Positions 1-5,752 of a DNA stretch of 7,067 nucleotides are shown here, one piece after another. Location of the stretch: the NCBI GenBank assembly GCA_017510875.1, contig JAFWLX010000238.1, positions 1-7,067 of the forward strand. The letters are read 5' to 3'. The position numbers and the translations under genes are program-made. The DNA is from Atopobiaceae bacterium (lineage in GTDB: Bacteria > Actinomycetota > Coriobacteriia > Coriobacteriales > Atopobiaceae). Under the pieces are notes generated by a model. The model did no database searches, was not told the DNA's origin, and saw nothing but the letters and a program-made list of their open reading frames with translations. Numbering within the stretch: position 1 is the stretch's first letter; every line of letters begins with the position of its first letter.

Positions 1-15
1 CCCGTGAACAGTAAC
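1..15. repeat. possible edge of a second copy of the 3034-3279 repeat arm
   Basis: Bases 1-15 read CCCGTGAACAGTAAC. They match the right-arm segment at 3253-3267 (CCCGTGAATAGTAAC) at 14 of 15 positions, and the sequences diverge immediately afterwards. The window starts here, so the rest of any copy is not visible. If real, the first codons of the DUF218 ORF (GTG-Asn-Ser-Asn) come from repeat sequence. A chance match cannot be excluded. Confidence 0.35.
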
Positions 16-912
16 TATACTCTTGATACGCCGTCAGATTGGATGCACATGCCATACGAAGGCACATCGACACTCTTGGCCACAGAAAGAGCAATGCGGC
101 CCTTTGTCATGGTCGCAACGTTTGGCTGTGACGCCCTGTTGCTCGTACAGTTCTGCCTGCTATACGCACATGCGCCCGCACCAATCTTCCTTCTTTGCGC
201 CATGCCCTCTCTTGCATGTGCGCTATCCAACCTGTACTACCTTCTCACGCACGAGCAGCCCACGGTTGGAATGATTCCCGTAGCGTTGCTTTCGCTCCTC
301 CCCTGCTCGCTGGCGCTTGGGCTTACGCAAGACCTTACCTGGTCGCTGCGCGTTTTGTTTGTCGTGCTCTCGATTCCTTTGCTTGCACTGCTCTTTTGTC
401 TGGCTTATTGGTTTGCCCAGATGCACAGTGCCTACTCAGCTCATCCCAGCGTTGCCCCCAATGCCACGCTCATTGTGCTGGGAGGTGCCATTCGCAATGG
501 CAGACCTCGCCCAACGCTTGCCAAACGTCTGGACACCGCTGCCAGGCTATGGCACGAGAGCCATGATCGCACGATCGTTGTCAGTGGCGGCCCCACACCC
601 ACCGGACCCACGACCGAGGCCGACGCCATGGCTTGCTACCTACAAGAAAAAGGCATCTCTGACTCAAGCATCGTGCACGAGAGACGCGCGCGAAACACCA
701 GCGAGAACATCTCCCTCTCGTGCGCGCTACTCGACAAGATGGGCAAGCACGAGCAGCGCTGCGTGGTATCAAGCGACTACCATCTGTGGAGGGCGCTGAG
801 GGATGCGCGTAAGTGCGGCTATGAGCTCACTCCCATTGCCGCACCAGTCACGCGAGAAGGAGCACTTCAGCAGTGGTGCCGTGAAGCCCTCACCATCATG
901 TGGGGACGCTAG
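4..912 (+). CDS. YdcF/SanA-like DUF218 family membrane protein
   Basis: The N-terminal half is hydrophobic, with about four predicted membrane segments near residues 33-55, 60-81, 88-107 and 114-138. A soluble C-terminal DUF218 (YdcF/SanA/ElyC-like) domain spans about residues 154-300. Family motifs visible are VLGGAIRNGRP (158-168), VSGGPT (193-198), E205 in the following acidic stretch, NTSEN (231-235) and SSDYHLWRA (256-264). DUF218 proteins are linked to cell-envelope functions in several bacteria, but the biochemical reaction is not established, so I assign only an envelope-related role. The start is uncertain. GTG at 4 is the first start inside the window, but the frame is open to the window edge and the GTG lies in a sequence resembling a repeat arm found at 3255-3269. 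ATG at 94 (residue 31), just before the first membrane segment and preceded by an AGAAAGAG stretch, is a credible alternative. The gene stands alone: the next coding start is 411 bases away. Confidence 0.85.
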   Translation: MNSNYTLDTPSDWMHMPYEGTSTLLATERAMRPFVMVATFGCDALLLVQFCLLYAHAPAPIFLLCAMPSLACALSNLYYLLTHEQPTVGMIPVALLSLLPCSLALGLTQDLTWSLRVLFVVLSIPLLALLFCLAYWFAQMHSAYSAHPSVAPNATLIVLGGAIRNGRPRPTLAKRLDTAARLWHESHDRTIVVSGGPTPTGPTTEADAMACYLQEKGISDSSIVHERRARNTSENISLSCALLDKMGKHEQRCVVSSDYHLWRALRDARKCGYELTPIAAPVTREGALQQWCREALTIMWGR

Positions 913-992
913 CGCAGCCAGCGCCGCAGCATGACTGCCTGAAGACTCGCCGCACATTCTCAAAGACATGCCTTCTTGCCAGTGGATTCAAT

Positions 993-1102
993 AAGTGCGT
1001 AACTTTCATACGACAATCCGAGAAGTCAAGAGCACGCATATGCATTCTAGCTGGGAAAATGTAATACTCATCAAATATCGTATCGACAAAAGTTACGCAC
1101 TT
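993..1102. repeat. 110-base element bounded by 14-base perfect inverted repeats
   Basis: The left end AAGTGCGTAACTTT (993-1006) is the exact reverse complement of the right end AAAGTTACGCACTT (1089-1102). A second paired block follows inward, ATACGA at 1008-1013 with TCGTAT at 1078-1083, separated by one base on the left and five on the right, so the strand could fold into a long imperfect stem. The interior is A/T-rich, has a small palindrome GCATATGC (1036-1043), and encodes no recognisable protein. No target-site duplication is apparent: the bases just outside the ends differ. Options are a MITE-like non-autonomous element, a structured RNA or leader, or a paired regulator-binding site. 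The inverted repeat is certain; the interpretation is open. Confidence 0.6.
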
Positions 1103-1257
1103 GCGACAAGTGCCGGACATAACTACAGCCAACCTCCTCCGACGCACACCCTCATTCCAATGGCAGCATCCTCTGCTATCCCAGTCCGTACGCATGACGC
1201 AAACAGCGGTCTCGTGTTACGGCTCTGATACAGCATCGTTTCTATGGCTGGGCGATT

Positions 1258-1287
1258 TTCCAACACTGCAAAGGGTGTCGCTATCCT
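1258..1287 (+). promoter_or_regulatory. candidate promoter of the pyridoxal kinase-like gene
   Basis: TATCCT at 1282-1287 fits the TAnnnT pattern of a -10 box. A weak -35 (TTCCAA, 1258-1263) lies 18 bases upstream. Transcription would begin around 1294, leaving a leader of about 30 bases before the chosen start at 1324. The same hexamer recurs in the gaps before the hydrolase and the DUF3825 gene, which is the main support. The -35 match is poor. Confidence 0.35.
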
Positions 1288-1290
1288 CAG

Positions 1291-1308
1291 ATGCGTTTAC
1301 TTACGCAT
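1291..1308. promoter_or_regulatory. inverted repeat in the kinase-like gene leader
   Basis: ATGCGT (1291-1296) and ACGCAT (1303-1308) form a perfect 6-base inverted repeat with a 6-base centre, immediately before the Shine-Dalgarno sequence at 1311-1315. It overlaps the predicted transcription start, a suitable place for an operator or small leader hairpin. The right half contains TTACGCA (1301-1307), also found in both ends of the 993-1102 element. No regulator is identifiable. Confidence 0.3.
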
Positions 1309-1323
1309 GGAAAGGCAGAGCTC

Positions 1324-2148
1324 ATGACCAACAAGCTCCTACTCATCAACAGTTATATCAGCTGTGGGAAGGCTGGCCTTGGCGCCATGACACCGGTACT
1401 TGCCCATATGGGCTACGACCTTTACACCCTTCCTACTCTGCTGGCCTCCAGTTCTCTTGACCAAGATGACCTACAGCTTTATGACACCACCGACTCCCTG
1501 GAGCAGGCCTTGCGGTCGTGGCAAGACCTTGGTTGCGGCTTTGATGCAATAACGACCGGATTCATTGGCAGCGAACGCCAGGCAAAGCTTGTGGGACTGT
1601 TCTGTGACGCACAGCGGAAGGCGGGGATCTCTGTCTTTGTGGACCCTGTTTTGGGCACTCAGGGTAGGCGCTTCCGGGGCATCGACAAGAACGCCGTCAA
1701 CTACCTGCGGCAGCTGCTTGACGTTGCCGATGTGGCAATGCCCAACTACACCGAGGCGTGCCTGCTCACCGGCGCACCTTTTGCAGAGGCGCAGGGAATG
1801 AGCGAGACAGAGGCCTACCGTCTTCTAGATTGCCTGCGCCGCATGTGCCCCAAATCGGTGGTCATATCTAACACCACCGTCGACGGCGCCGGCGCGGTCA
1901 TAGGCTACGACCACGAGCGCGATGAGCGCTTCCTGATTGGCTTTGAGAGGCTCTTGCCTGCACCTATGGGCGTAACCGATATCTTCTATGCAGCGCTTGT
2001 CGGCAAGAAGCTGGCCGGGCTCACACTTGAGGACGCCACTGCCTATGGCATGCATCTGGTAAAGGACTTGATACGAAAGAGTCAAGGGGCGGACGGCGTC
2101 TCCGAGGGCATTCCCATCGAGCGTTACCTAGGGTCGCTAAGGCGCTAG
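1324..2148 (+). CDS. pyridoxal/pyridoxamine kinase-like protein (PdxK/PdxY type, ribokinase fold)
   Basis: This 274-residue protein resembles the pyridoxal kinases that phosphorylate pyridoxal or pyridoxamine with ATP in the cytosolic PLP salvage pathway. Matching features are the N-terminal NSYISCGKAGLG (residues 9-20), TTGFIGSE (77-84), the nucleotide-site region VDPVLGTQG (107-115) and MPNYTEACLLTG (139-150), the family's PNxTEAxLLTG signature. The usual GTGD anion-hole motif near the C-terminus reads GVTD (216-219): the catalytic-base Asp219 is kept but the Thr-Gly is changed. VDPVLGTQG has Thr where many members have Asp. These changes make activity and substrate less certain. I chose ATG 1324 over the in-frame ATG at 1291 because AAAGG at 1311-1315 is well placed and the protein then begins with the family-typical MTNKLLLINS. 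It has its own putative promoter; the hydrolase gene follows after 136 bases. Confidence 0.82.
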   Translation: MTNKLLLINSYISCGKAGLGAMTPVLAHMGYDLYTLPTLLASSSLDQDDLQLYDTTDSLEQALRSWQDLGCGFDAITTGFIGSERQAKLVGLFCDAQRKAGISVFVDPVLGTQGRRFRGIDKNAVNYLRQLLDVADVAMPNYTEACLLTGAPFAEAQGMSETEAYRLLDCLRRMCPKSVVISNTTVDGAGAVIGYDHERDERFLIGFERLLPAPMGVTDIFYAALVGKKLAGLTLEDATAYGMHLVKDLIRKSQGADGVSEGIPIERYLGSLRR

Positions 2149-2171
2149 CACGGTTTTTCAATGCAGGCCTC

Positions 2172-2200
2172 TTGGAGTCTTACGGCGCCATGAGTATCCT
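2172..2200 (+). promoter_or_regulatory. candidate promoter of the alpha/beta hydrolase gene
   Basis: TTGGAG (2172-2177) and TATCCT (2195-2200) are 17 bases apart in the 136-base gap between the kinase-like gene and the hydrolase. The nine bases GAGTATCCT (2192-2200) also occur at 3328-3336 before the DUF3825 gene. The -35 match is weak, and read-through from the upstream gene is possible because no strong terminator separates them. Confidence 0.35.
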
Positions 2201-2284
2201 AACCAGGGGGCAGGACGCCATGCCGCAGAGAGGGAGATTTGAGGGCTCTGCCAATACAGCCGGACAAAAATCAGAAAGCCGACC

Positions 2285-3040
2285 GTGGGAAACTACTTTG
2301 ACATCAACGAGCAGGGATGCAGCATCCGCTGCAAACTCTATTGCAGCGATTCACGCAACGTAAGCCGTGTCATAATCTTCTGCCATGGCTTTGGAGGGCA
2401 CAAGGACAACCACGCTGCCGAGACCTTTGCGTCACGCGCCGTAGCCAAGCGCAAGGGAACGGCCGTGGTCACCTTCGACTGGCCCTGTCACGGAAGCGAC
2501 GCCCGCAAAAACCTGCTGCTTGAGGACTGCGACACCTACCTAGGCATTGTGGTGGCCTATTGTAAAAAGCGCTTTGACTGCAACGAGCTGTACGCATACG
2601 GAACGAGCTTTGGCGGCTATCTGCTGCTCAAGTATCTTTCAGAGCACGGCAACCCCTTCCGTAAGGTTGCGCTGCGCTGCCCAGCCATTGACATGACCTC
2701 TACGCTACTTGGCGTTGTGGCCTCGCAGGAGGACCTGCAGAGGCTTGCCGCGGGCAAACCTATACTCGTAGGCTTTGATCGCAAGGTCAAGATTGGACCC
2801 GACTTTGTTGCGGCACTAAAGGAAGCCGACATCAGAGAGCGCGAGTTCTTCGACTTTGCCGACGACATTCTTATCATTCACGGTACGGCAGACGAGATAG
2901 TGCCCTTTGAGGACTCCCAGATCTTTGCCGACAACAACGTTATAGAGCTTGTGCCCATTGAGGGCGCGGACCACCGCTTTCACGACCCCAAGAAGATGGA
3001 TGCGGCTATTGCCCGCATCATTGCTTTCTTTGAGCTATAG
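2285..3040 (+). CDS. alpha/beta hydrolase (serine esterase/aminopeptidase-like)
   Basis: This 251-residue cytosolic protein has the full alpha/beta hydrolase pattern: the oxyanion loop HGFGG (34-38), nucleophile elbow YGTSFGG with Ser108, Asp203 in HGTADEIVP (199-207), and His230 in EGADHRF (226-232). Spacing and length fit the Hydrolase_4/S33-type group. A short insert between residues 140 and 190 would form the lid that sets specificity. There is no signal peptide or membrane segment. The substrate (ester, thioester or peptide) cannot be read from sequence. The start is GTG at 2285: an in-frame TGA at 2240-2242 closes the frame upstream, no ATG lies between, and a weak AGAAAG (2273-2278) sits 6 bases before it. 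The last Leu codon and the TAG stop lie inside the left arm of the long inverted repeat that follows, so the insertion or evolution of that repeat may have set the C-terminus. Confidence 0.88.
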   Translation: MGNYFDINEQGCSIRCKLYCSDSRNVSRVIIFCHGFGGHKDNHAAETFASRAVAKRKGTAVVTFDWPCHGSDARKNLLLEDCDTYLGIVVAYCKKRFDCNELYAYGTSFGGYLLLKYLSEHGNPFRKVALRCPAIDMTSTLLGVVASQEDLQRLAAGKPILVGFDRKVKIGPDFVAALKEADIREREFFDFADDILIIHGTADEIVPFEDSQIFADNNVIELVPIEGADHRFHDPKKMDAAIARIIAFFEL

Positions 3041-3057
3041 CTGCTGTTACTATTCAC

Positions 3058-3078
3058 GGGTCGGCCAGCATGCGACCC
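3058..3078. repeat. hairpin nested in the left arm
   Basis: GGGTCG (3058-3063) and CGACCC (3073-3078) can pair around a 9-base loop. The mirror copy lies at 3235-3255 in the right arm. Each arm can therefore fold on itself as an alternative to the full-length pairing, so two competing RNA structures are possible. Confidence 0.55.
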
Positions 3079-3135
3079 TCGGGGCTCCTGCTGAGGCTGC
3101 TCCGCCCGTCGGCGCGGCGGGAGCGAGACTGTCTG

Positions 3136-3160
3136 CTTGACATGCCAGTGGCATGTCAAG
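3136..3160. repeat. central hairpin of the long inverted repeat
   Basis: CTTGACATGCC (3136-3146) and GGCATGTCAAG (3150-3160) are perfectly complementary around the 3-base centre AGT. This 11-bp hairpin caps the larger palindrome. TTGACA appears on both strands here, resembling back-to-back -35 boxes, but I find no suitable -10 at the right distance on the + strand. Confidence 0.75.
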
Positions 3161-3306
3161 ACCCGAAAGGTTCGCACAAAAGTCCGCAGCTGCCGCGCCG
3201 TAAGGGCGGAGCGTGAGCCGAAGGGGAGTCCCGAGGGTCGCATGCTGGCCGACCCGTGAATAGTAACAGCAGCTATAGCCGCACGACGAAAGGCACCCCT
3301 AACAGC

Positions 3307-3336
3307 TCGACCTTTTACACCGACGTAGAGTATCCT
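3307..3336 (+). promoter_or_regulatory. candidate promoter of the DUF3825-MalY/PatB operon
   Basis: TCGACC (3307-3312) and TATCCT (3331-3336) are 18 bases apart, just downstream of the long inverted repeat. TATCCT is part of GAGTATCCT, shared exactly with the gap before the hydrolase. Transcription would start near 3343, giving a leader of about 50 bases before GTG 3392. Confidence 0.35.
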
Positions 3337-3347
3337 TGAAGTTCAAG
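3335..3347. promoter_or_regulatory. small palindrome at the predicted transcription start
   Basis: CTTGAA-G-TTCAAG is a perfect palindrome of two 6-base halves around one base. It overlaps the end of the proposed -10 box and the likely transcription start, so it could be an operator. A second small inverted repeat, CGCCC (3355-3359) with GGGCG (3367-3371), lies just before the Shine-Dalgarno sequence. No known operator is recognised. Confidence 0.3.
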
Positions 3348-3391
3348 ACTCTTTCGCCCGACGCTTGGGCGTCTACCTTGGGGAGGCCATC

Positions 3392-5719
3392 GTGGCAAAG
3401 GTTACTCCGGGATACAAGCTCTACCTCTACCAGCTGCTCTCACGCAAGCTGGGCTTTGGCAAACAAACGCTTCTTCCGCAGGTAGAGGAGGCGCTATCCA
3501 GCGACGACATCGTCCCGCAAGACCTGGAGTGCGCCACAGTGCAAGAGCTTGCAGAGGCCTGCAAGGACTTTCTTAAGGTCACCGTGTTCAAGAAGGGCCG
3601 CGTCTACGTTACCGTCATAAAAAACGACGAGTGGGAGCAGATGCTCTCGACCCCTGACGAGAAACCGGCAAAGGAAACCAAGAAGGCTGCGTCAGGGGGA
3701 CCCAAGACCTGGAAGAAAAAGAAGAAGACGGGCAAGAAGGCACTAAAGCCGGTCAAGCCTGGCAAGCAACGCCGCGAGCGAGAGGCAGCTGAGCGCCAAG
3801 CGGCAGCAGAGCGAGCAGCGGCAGAGGCTATTGCCCTTGCGCAAGCTGCTGCCCTGGCAGAGGAAGCCGCCCTTGCAGAGGCAGCTGCGCAAGCAGAGGA
3901 AGCCGCACGTGCGACGGCGGCTGCTTTGTCCCAAAAGACCTCCGATACCAAAACGACGCCCACAGTGGGCACAAAAGACGAGGCGCAGATTTCCGGCTCG
4001 GAAGCAGAAGAAGAAGTGGCAGAAGCTATTTTGCCAGAGCCCGTGCAGGAGGCACAGCCAGAACCCACCCAAGCACCTAAGAAAGCTGACGAGCCACAAT
4101 TTGCCCCAACACCGACGCCCGACCAAAAGCCAGAGGCTGACAGCATCAAGGAGCAGGAGGACACTCAAGACGCTGGCCCACAGCCAAAGCCAAGCGTGGC
4201 TTCGCAAGATACCGACCCTGTAACCACCAACCAAACTCCTACCGCGCCAGAAGCGCCACCCATCTCGCTCACCATCACCTATGACCCCTACGAGGACATG
4301 GAGCGCGAGCTAGAACTGCAACGCCAGCAAGAGCAGCAGTCCACACCCCTCGTACGCGATGTCAAGCCACCTGTGGGAGTCGAACCCCAACAGTCACCCG
4401 CCAAACCCGCCATTCCGCTGGTCGATCTGCCCCAAGACTTTGGCACCGAGGTCTCGTGCAAGGATGCCTTGCTTCGCGTGCTCTACCAGCTTCTGCCCTT
4501 TGACGCAGAGCCCATGGCAGTGCTTGACGAGGACTGGCGCACAGCGCGCTCAACAGGCACCCTTTCTGGATCACGTACGCGTGTGACCTTCCCCCTTCGC
4601 TACCTTAAGGAGGACGGCACACCCCTCACGGCAACACTGCGCAAAAGCACCAAGAACGCCTTTGGCAAGCAGTGGGCACTGGTGCTTGTTGATGGCGATG
4701 ACGGAACAGGCGAGACCCATCTCTCCGTGGGCATGGAGGGGCTTCCCACCGTTGACGAGGGAGCCTGGAGTGATCTTTCTGCCTCATCCTCTGCCGGACT
4801 TGCCGCAAGCCCCGTACGCGCGCTTGCCAGTCAAGTGGTCATAGGCACGTGGGACGGCTTCTTGGGAGCGCTTGCCAACCTAGCCGCGCCTGAGCGTTGG
4901 AACTATCCCGGTGAGGGTGTGGGCAAGTCCAGCCGCTACGGCATACTTCGCGAGTACGTGGCAACCAGCTTCCAGCGCATTGTGGAGCAGGAACGTCTGG
5001 CTGTCTCAAACGACGGCTCGTTTGCGGCGTTTAACACGGGACTCCTCACCTCGCTGGGAGACGAGATTTACGCTTGCCTCACGCACAGACGTGGCGACAT
5101 TCCCTGGCAGTTTGAAGGCTTTGCCACAGCAGGCGCAGGCGAGCTGGGCGCCCGTTTGATAGGCACGCTTCCCCAGCTGCCCGAGCCAGCCAGCTACCTG
5201 TCTAGCATTGACGACGTGACATGCAACCCCAAGCGCATGGTCACCCTTGACACCGAGCAGATATTTGGACGCCAGCTGGGGCGCTTGCCCAAAGCGTTTC
5301 TTTCCGAGCGCCTGGACGGACGTGGAGAGGTGTCCAAGATACTTGCGCAAAAGGCCGCGCTGAGTGCGGATGACCTTACGCTGCTCAGCCGCCTGATAAA
5401 GACCGATGCAAGCCTATACCGCCGGCTTCGCCGTGCCCTAGACGATGCCGTCGAGCAGTCAATGCTTGCCGTGCGCGCAAGCTACCGCATGGCCGTGCCC
5501 GTGTACGATCCTGCCAACGCAAAGGTCAAACTGCTCATTCCGCTCTGCCTGGTTGAGGACGGCAAGGCGGACTGCGCGCTGGCGCTTGACCTTCAACCGT
5601 CGGGAGCTTACCGTGCTGCTGCCATTCTCCCGCTTGAACGCGCCTATGCTTGTGCCCGCGTTATCAGTCGCGAGCAGCCCTTATGGCTTGCGGCCCGCAA
5701 CGTATTGCAAGGCCGATAG
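3392..5719 (+). CDS. DUF3825 domain-containing multidomain protein
   Basis: Function is unknown. The 775-residue product has, in order: a compact N-terminal alpha/beta domain (about 5-86) ending in FKKGRVYVTVIKNDEW, reminiscent of winged-helix/LOTUS-like folds; a strongly basic patch (about 102-131, including five consecutive Lys); an Ala/Glu/Arg-rich coiled coil (about 131-180) with 12-residue repeats; a disordered Pro/Gln/Glu-rich linker (about 180-345); a middle domain (about 353-440); and C-terminal DUF3825 (about 486-766). Key DUF3825 features are ERWNYPG (501-507), YGILREYVATSFQRI (516-530), AAFNTGLLT (545-553), EIYAC (558-562) and an LDTEQIFGRQLGRLPKAF block (619-636). The basic tract and putative N-terminal domain suggest nucleic-acid binding, which is inference. 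No signal peptide or membrane segment is seen. I chose GTG 3392 because GGGGAGG (3380-3386) lies 5 bases upstream; the TTG at 3365 would include that site in the coding region. It is probably the first gene of an operon with the MalY/PatB gene. Confidence 0.82.
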   Translation: MAKVTPGYKLYLYQLLSRKLGFGKQTLLPQVEEALSSDDIVPQDLECATVQELAEACKDFLKVTVFKKGRVYVTVIKNDEWEQMLSTPDEKPAKETKKAASGGPKTWKKKKKTGKKALKPVKPGKQRREREAAERQAAAERAAAEAIALAQAAALAEEAALAEAAAQAEEAARATAAALSQKTSDTKTTPTVGTKDEAQISGSEAEEEVAEAILPEPVQEAQPEPTQAPKKADEPQFAPTPTPDQKPEADSIKEQEDTQDAGPQPKPSVASQDTDPVTTNQTPTAPEAPPISLTITYDPYEDMERELELQRQQEQQSTPLVRDVKPPVGVEPQQSPAKPAIPLVDLPQDFGTEVSCKDALLRVLYQLLPFDAEPMAVLDEDWRTARSTGTLSGSRTRVTFPLRYLKEDGTPLTATLRKSTKNAFGKQWALVLVDGDDGTGETHLSVGMEGLPTVDEGAWSDLSASSSAGLAASPVRALASQVVIGTWDGFLGALANLAAPERWNYPGEGVGKSSRYGILREYVATSFQRIVEQERLAVSNDGSFAAFNTGLLTSLGDEIYACLTHRRGDIPWQFEGFATAGAGELGARLIGTLPQLPEPASYLSSIDDVTCNPKRMVTLDTEQIFGRQLGRLPKAFLSERLDGRGEVSKILAQKAALSADDLTLLSRLIKTDASLYRRLRRALDDAVEQSMLAVRASYRMAVPVYDPANAKVKLLIPLCLVEDGKADCALALDLQPSGAYRAAAILPLERAYACARVISREQPLWLAARNVLQGR
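3857..3906 (+). repeat. in-frame 36-base repeats coding the Ala/Glu coiled coil
   Basis: The 14-mer GCAGAGGAAGCCGC occurs at 3857-3870 and again at 3893-3906, exactly 36 bases (12 codons) apart, within a broader run of GCA/GCC/GAG-rich codons from about 3783 to 3930. It encodes AEEAA-type units. Such tracts commonly expand and contract by slippage or recombination, so the length of this helix may vary between strains. Confidence 0.6.
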
Positions 5720-5752
5720 CCTACGATCCTGACGCCGACGAGAGGACCAGCC

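Larger units (their letters stand above)
913..1323. other. 411-base intergenic region with inverted-repeat element and promoter
   Basis: I see no convincing gene here. Short open frames exist on both strands but lack ribosome binding sites and family features. The first 80 bases (913-992) show no clear terminator for the upstream gene: there is no strong GC hairpin followed by a T-run. The middle holds the 110-base inverted-repeat element (993-1102), noticeably richer in A/T than its surroundings. The last part holds a candidate promoter, a small inverted repeat and the Shine-Dalgarno sequence of the kinase-like gene. The heptamer TTACGCA appears three times across the region (once inverted). 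Confidence 0.6.
3034..3279. repeat. 246-base near-continuous palindrome (long inverted repeat)
   Basis: Bases 3034-3083 are exactly complementary to 3230-3279 (50 bp without a break; positions i and 6313-i pair). One G-T pair (3084/3229) would be a wobble in RNA, then 3085-3088 pairs with 3225-3228. Further in, CTCCGCCC (3100-3107) pairs with GGGCGGAG (3204-3211), and GGCGCGGC (3111-3118) with GCCGCGCC (3192-3199). The centre is an independent hairpin. Transcribed, the region would fold into one very long rod; as DNA it could extrude a cruciform. It encodes no believable protein. No T-run follows either arm, so it is not a standard intrinsic terminator, though it may still stop transcription. 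Both ends carry AGCTATAG (3033-3040 and 3271-3278), which could be a target duplication, but that octamer is largely palindromic, so this is ambiguous. Confidence 0.9.

Noticed and set aside
896..1228. Open frames of 99 (minus) and 77 (plus) codons over the 993-1102 element
   Set aside because: Neither has a convincing Shine-Dalgarno sequence or family resemblance, and both cross the inverted-repeat ends. They are better explained by the non-coding element.
2136..2157. Possible terminator at the end of the kinase-like gene (GCTA/TAGC followed by TTTTT)
   Set aside because: The stem is only 4 bp, overlaps the stop codon, and four bases separate it from the T-run, so it is too weak to call.
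2172..2363. 63-codon plus-strand frame starting before the hydrolase
   Set aside because: It overlaps the hydrolase N-terminus in another frame, has a low-complexity Ser/Ala tail, and its TTG start coincides with the proposed -35 box.
3137..3160. TTGACA boxes in the central hairpin as divergent promoters
   Set aside because: No acceptable -10 box lies 16-18 bases from the + strand TTGACA, and the symmetry is fully explained by the hairpin.
2980..3243. 87-codon open frame on the minus strand across the palindrome
   Set aside because: It is translated from inverted-repeat sequence and the antisense of the hydrolase end, has no family features, and its composition (Arg/Ser-rich) reflects the palindrome.
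3034..3279. Retron-type msr/msd or CRISPR-like interpretation of the palindrome
   Set aside because: No reverse transcriptase, Cas gene or repeat-spacer pattern is present. The structure is a single inverted repeat.
3712..3727. A-rich GAAGAAAAAGAAGAAG run as a programmed frameshift site in the DUF3825 gene
   Set aside because: The run is not a slippery heptamer in the reading frame, and the frame continues intact to a full DUF3825 domain.
3604..4234. Long open frames of 186 and 163 codons on the minus strand
   Set aside because: They are antisense shadows of the Ala/Glu/Lys-rich part of the DUF3825 gene. Low-complexity GCN/GAG codons leave the opposite frames open.
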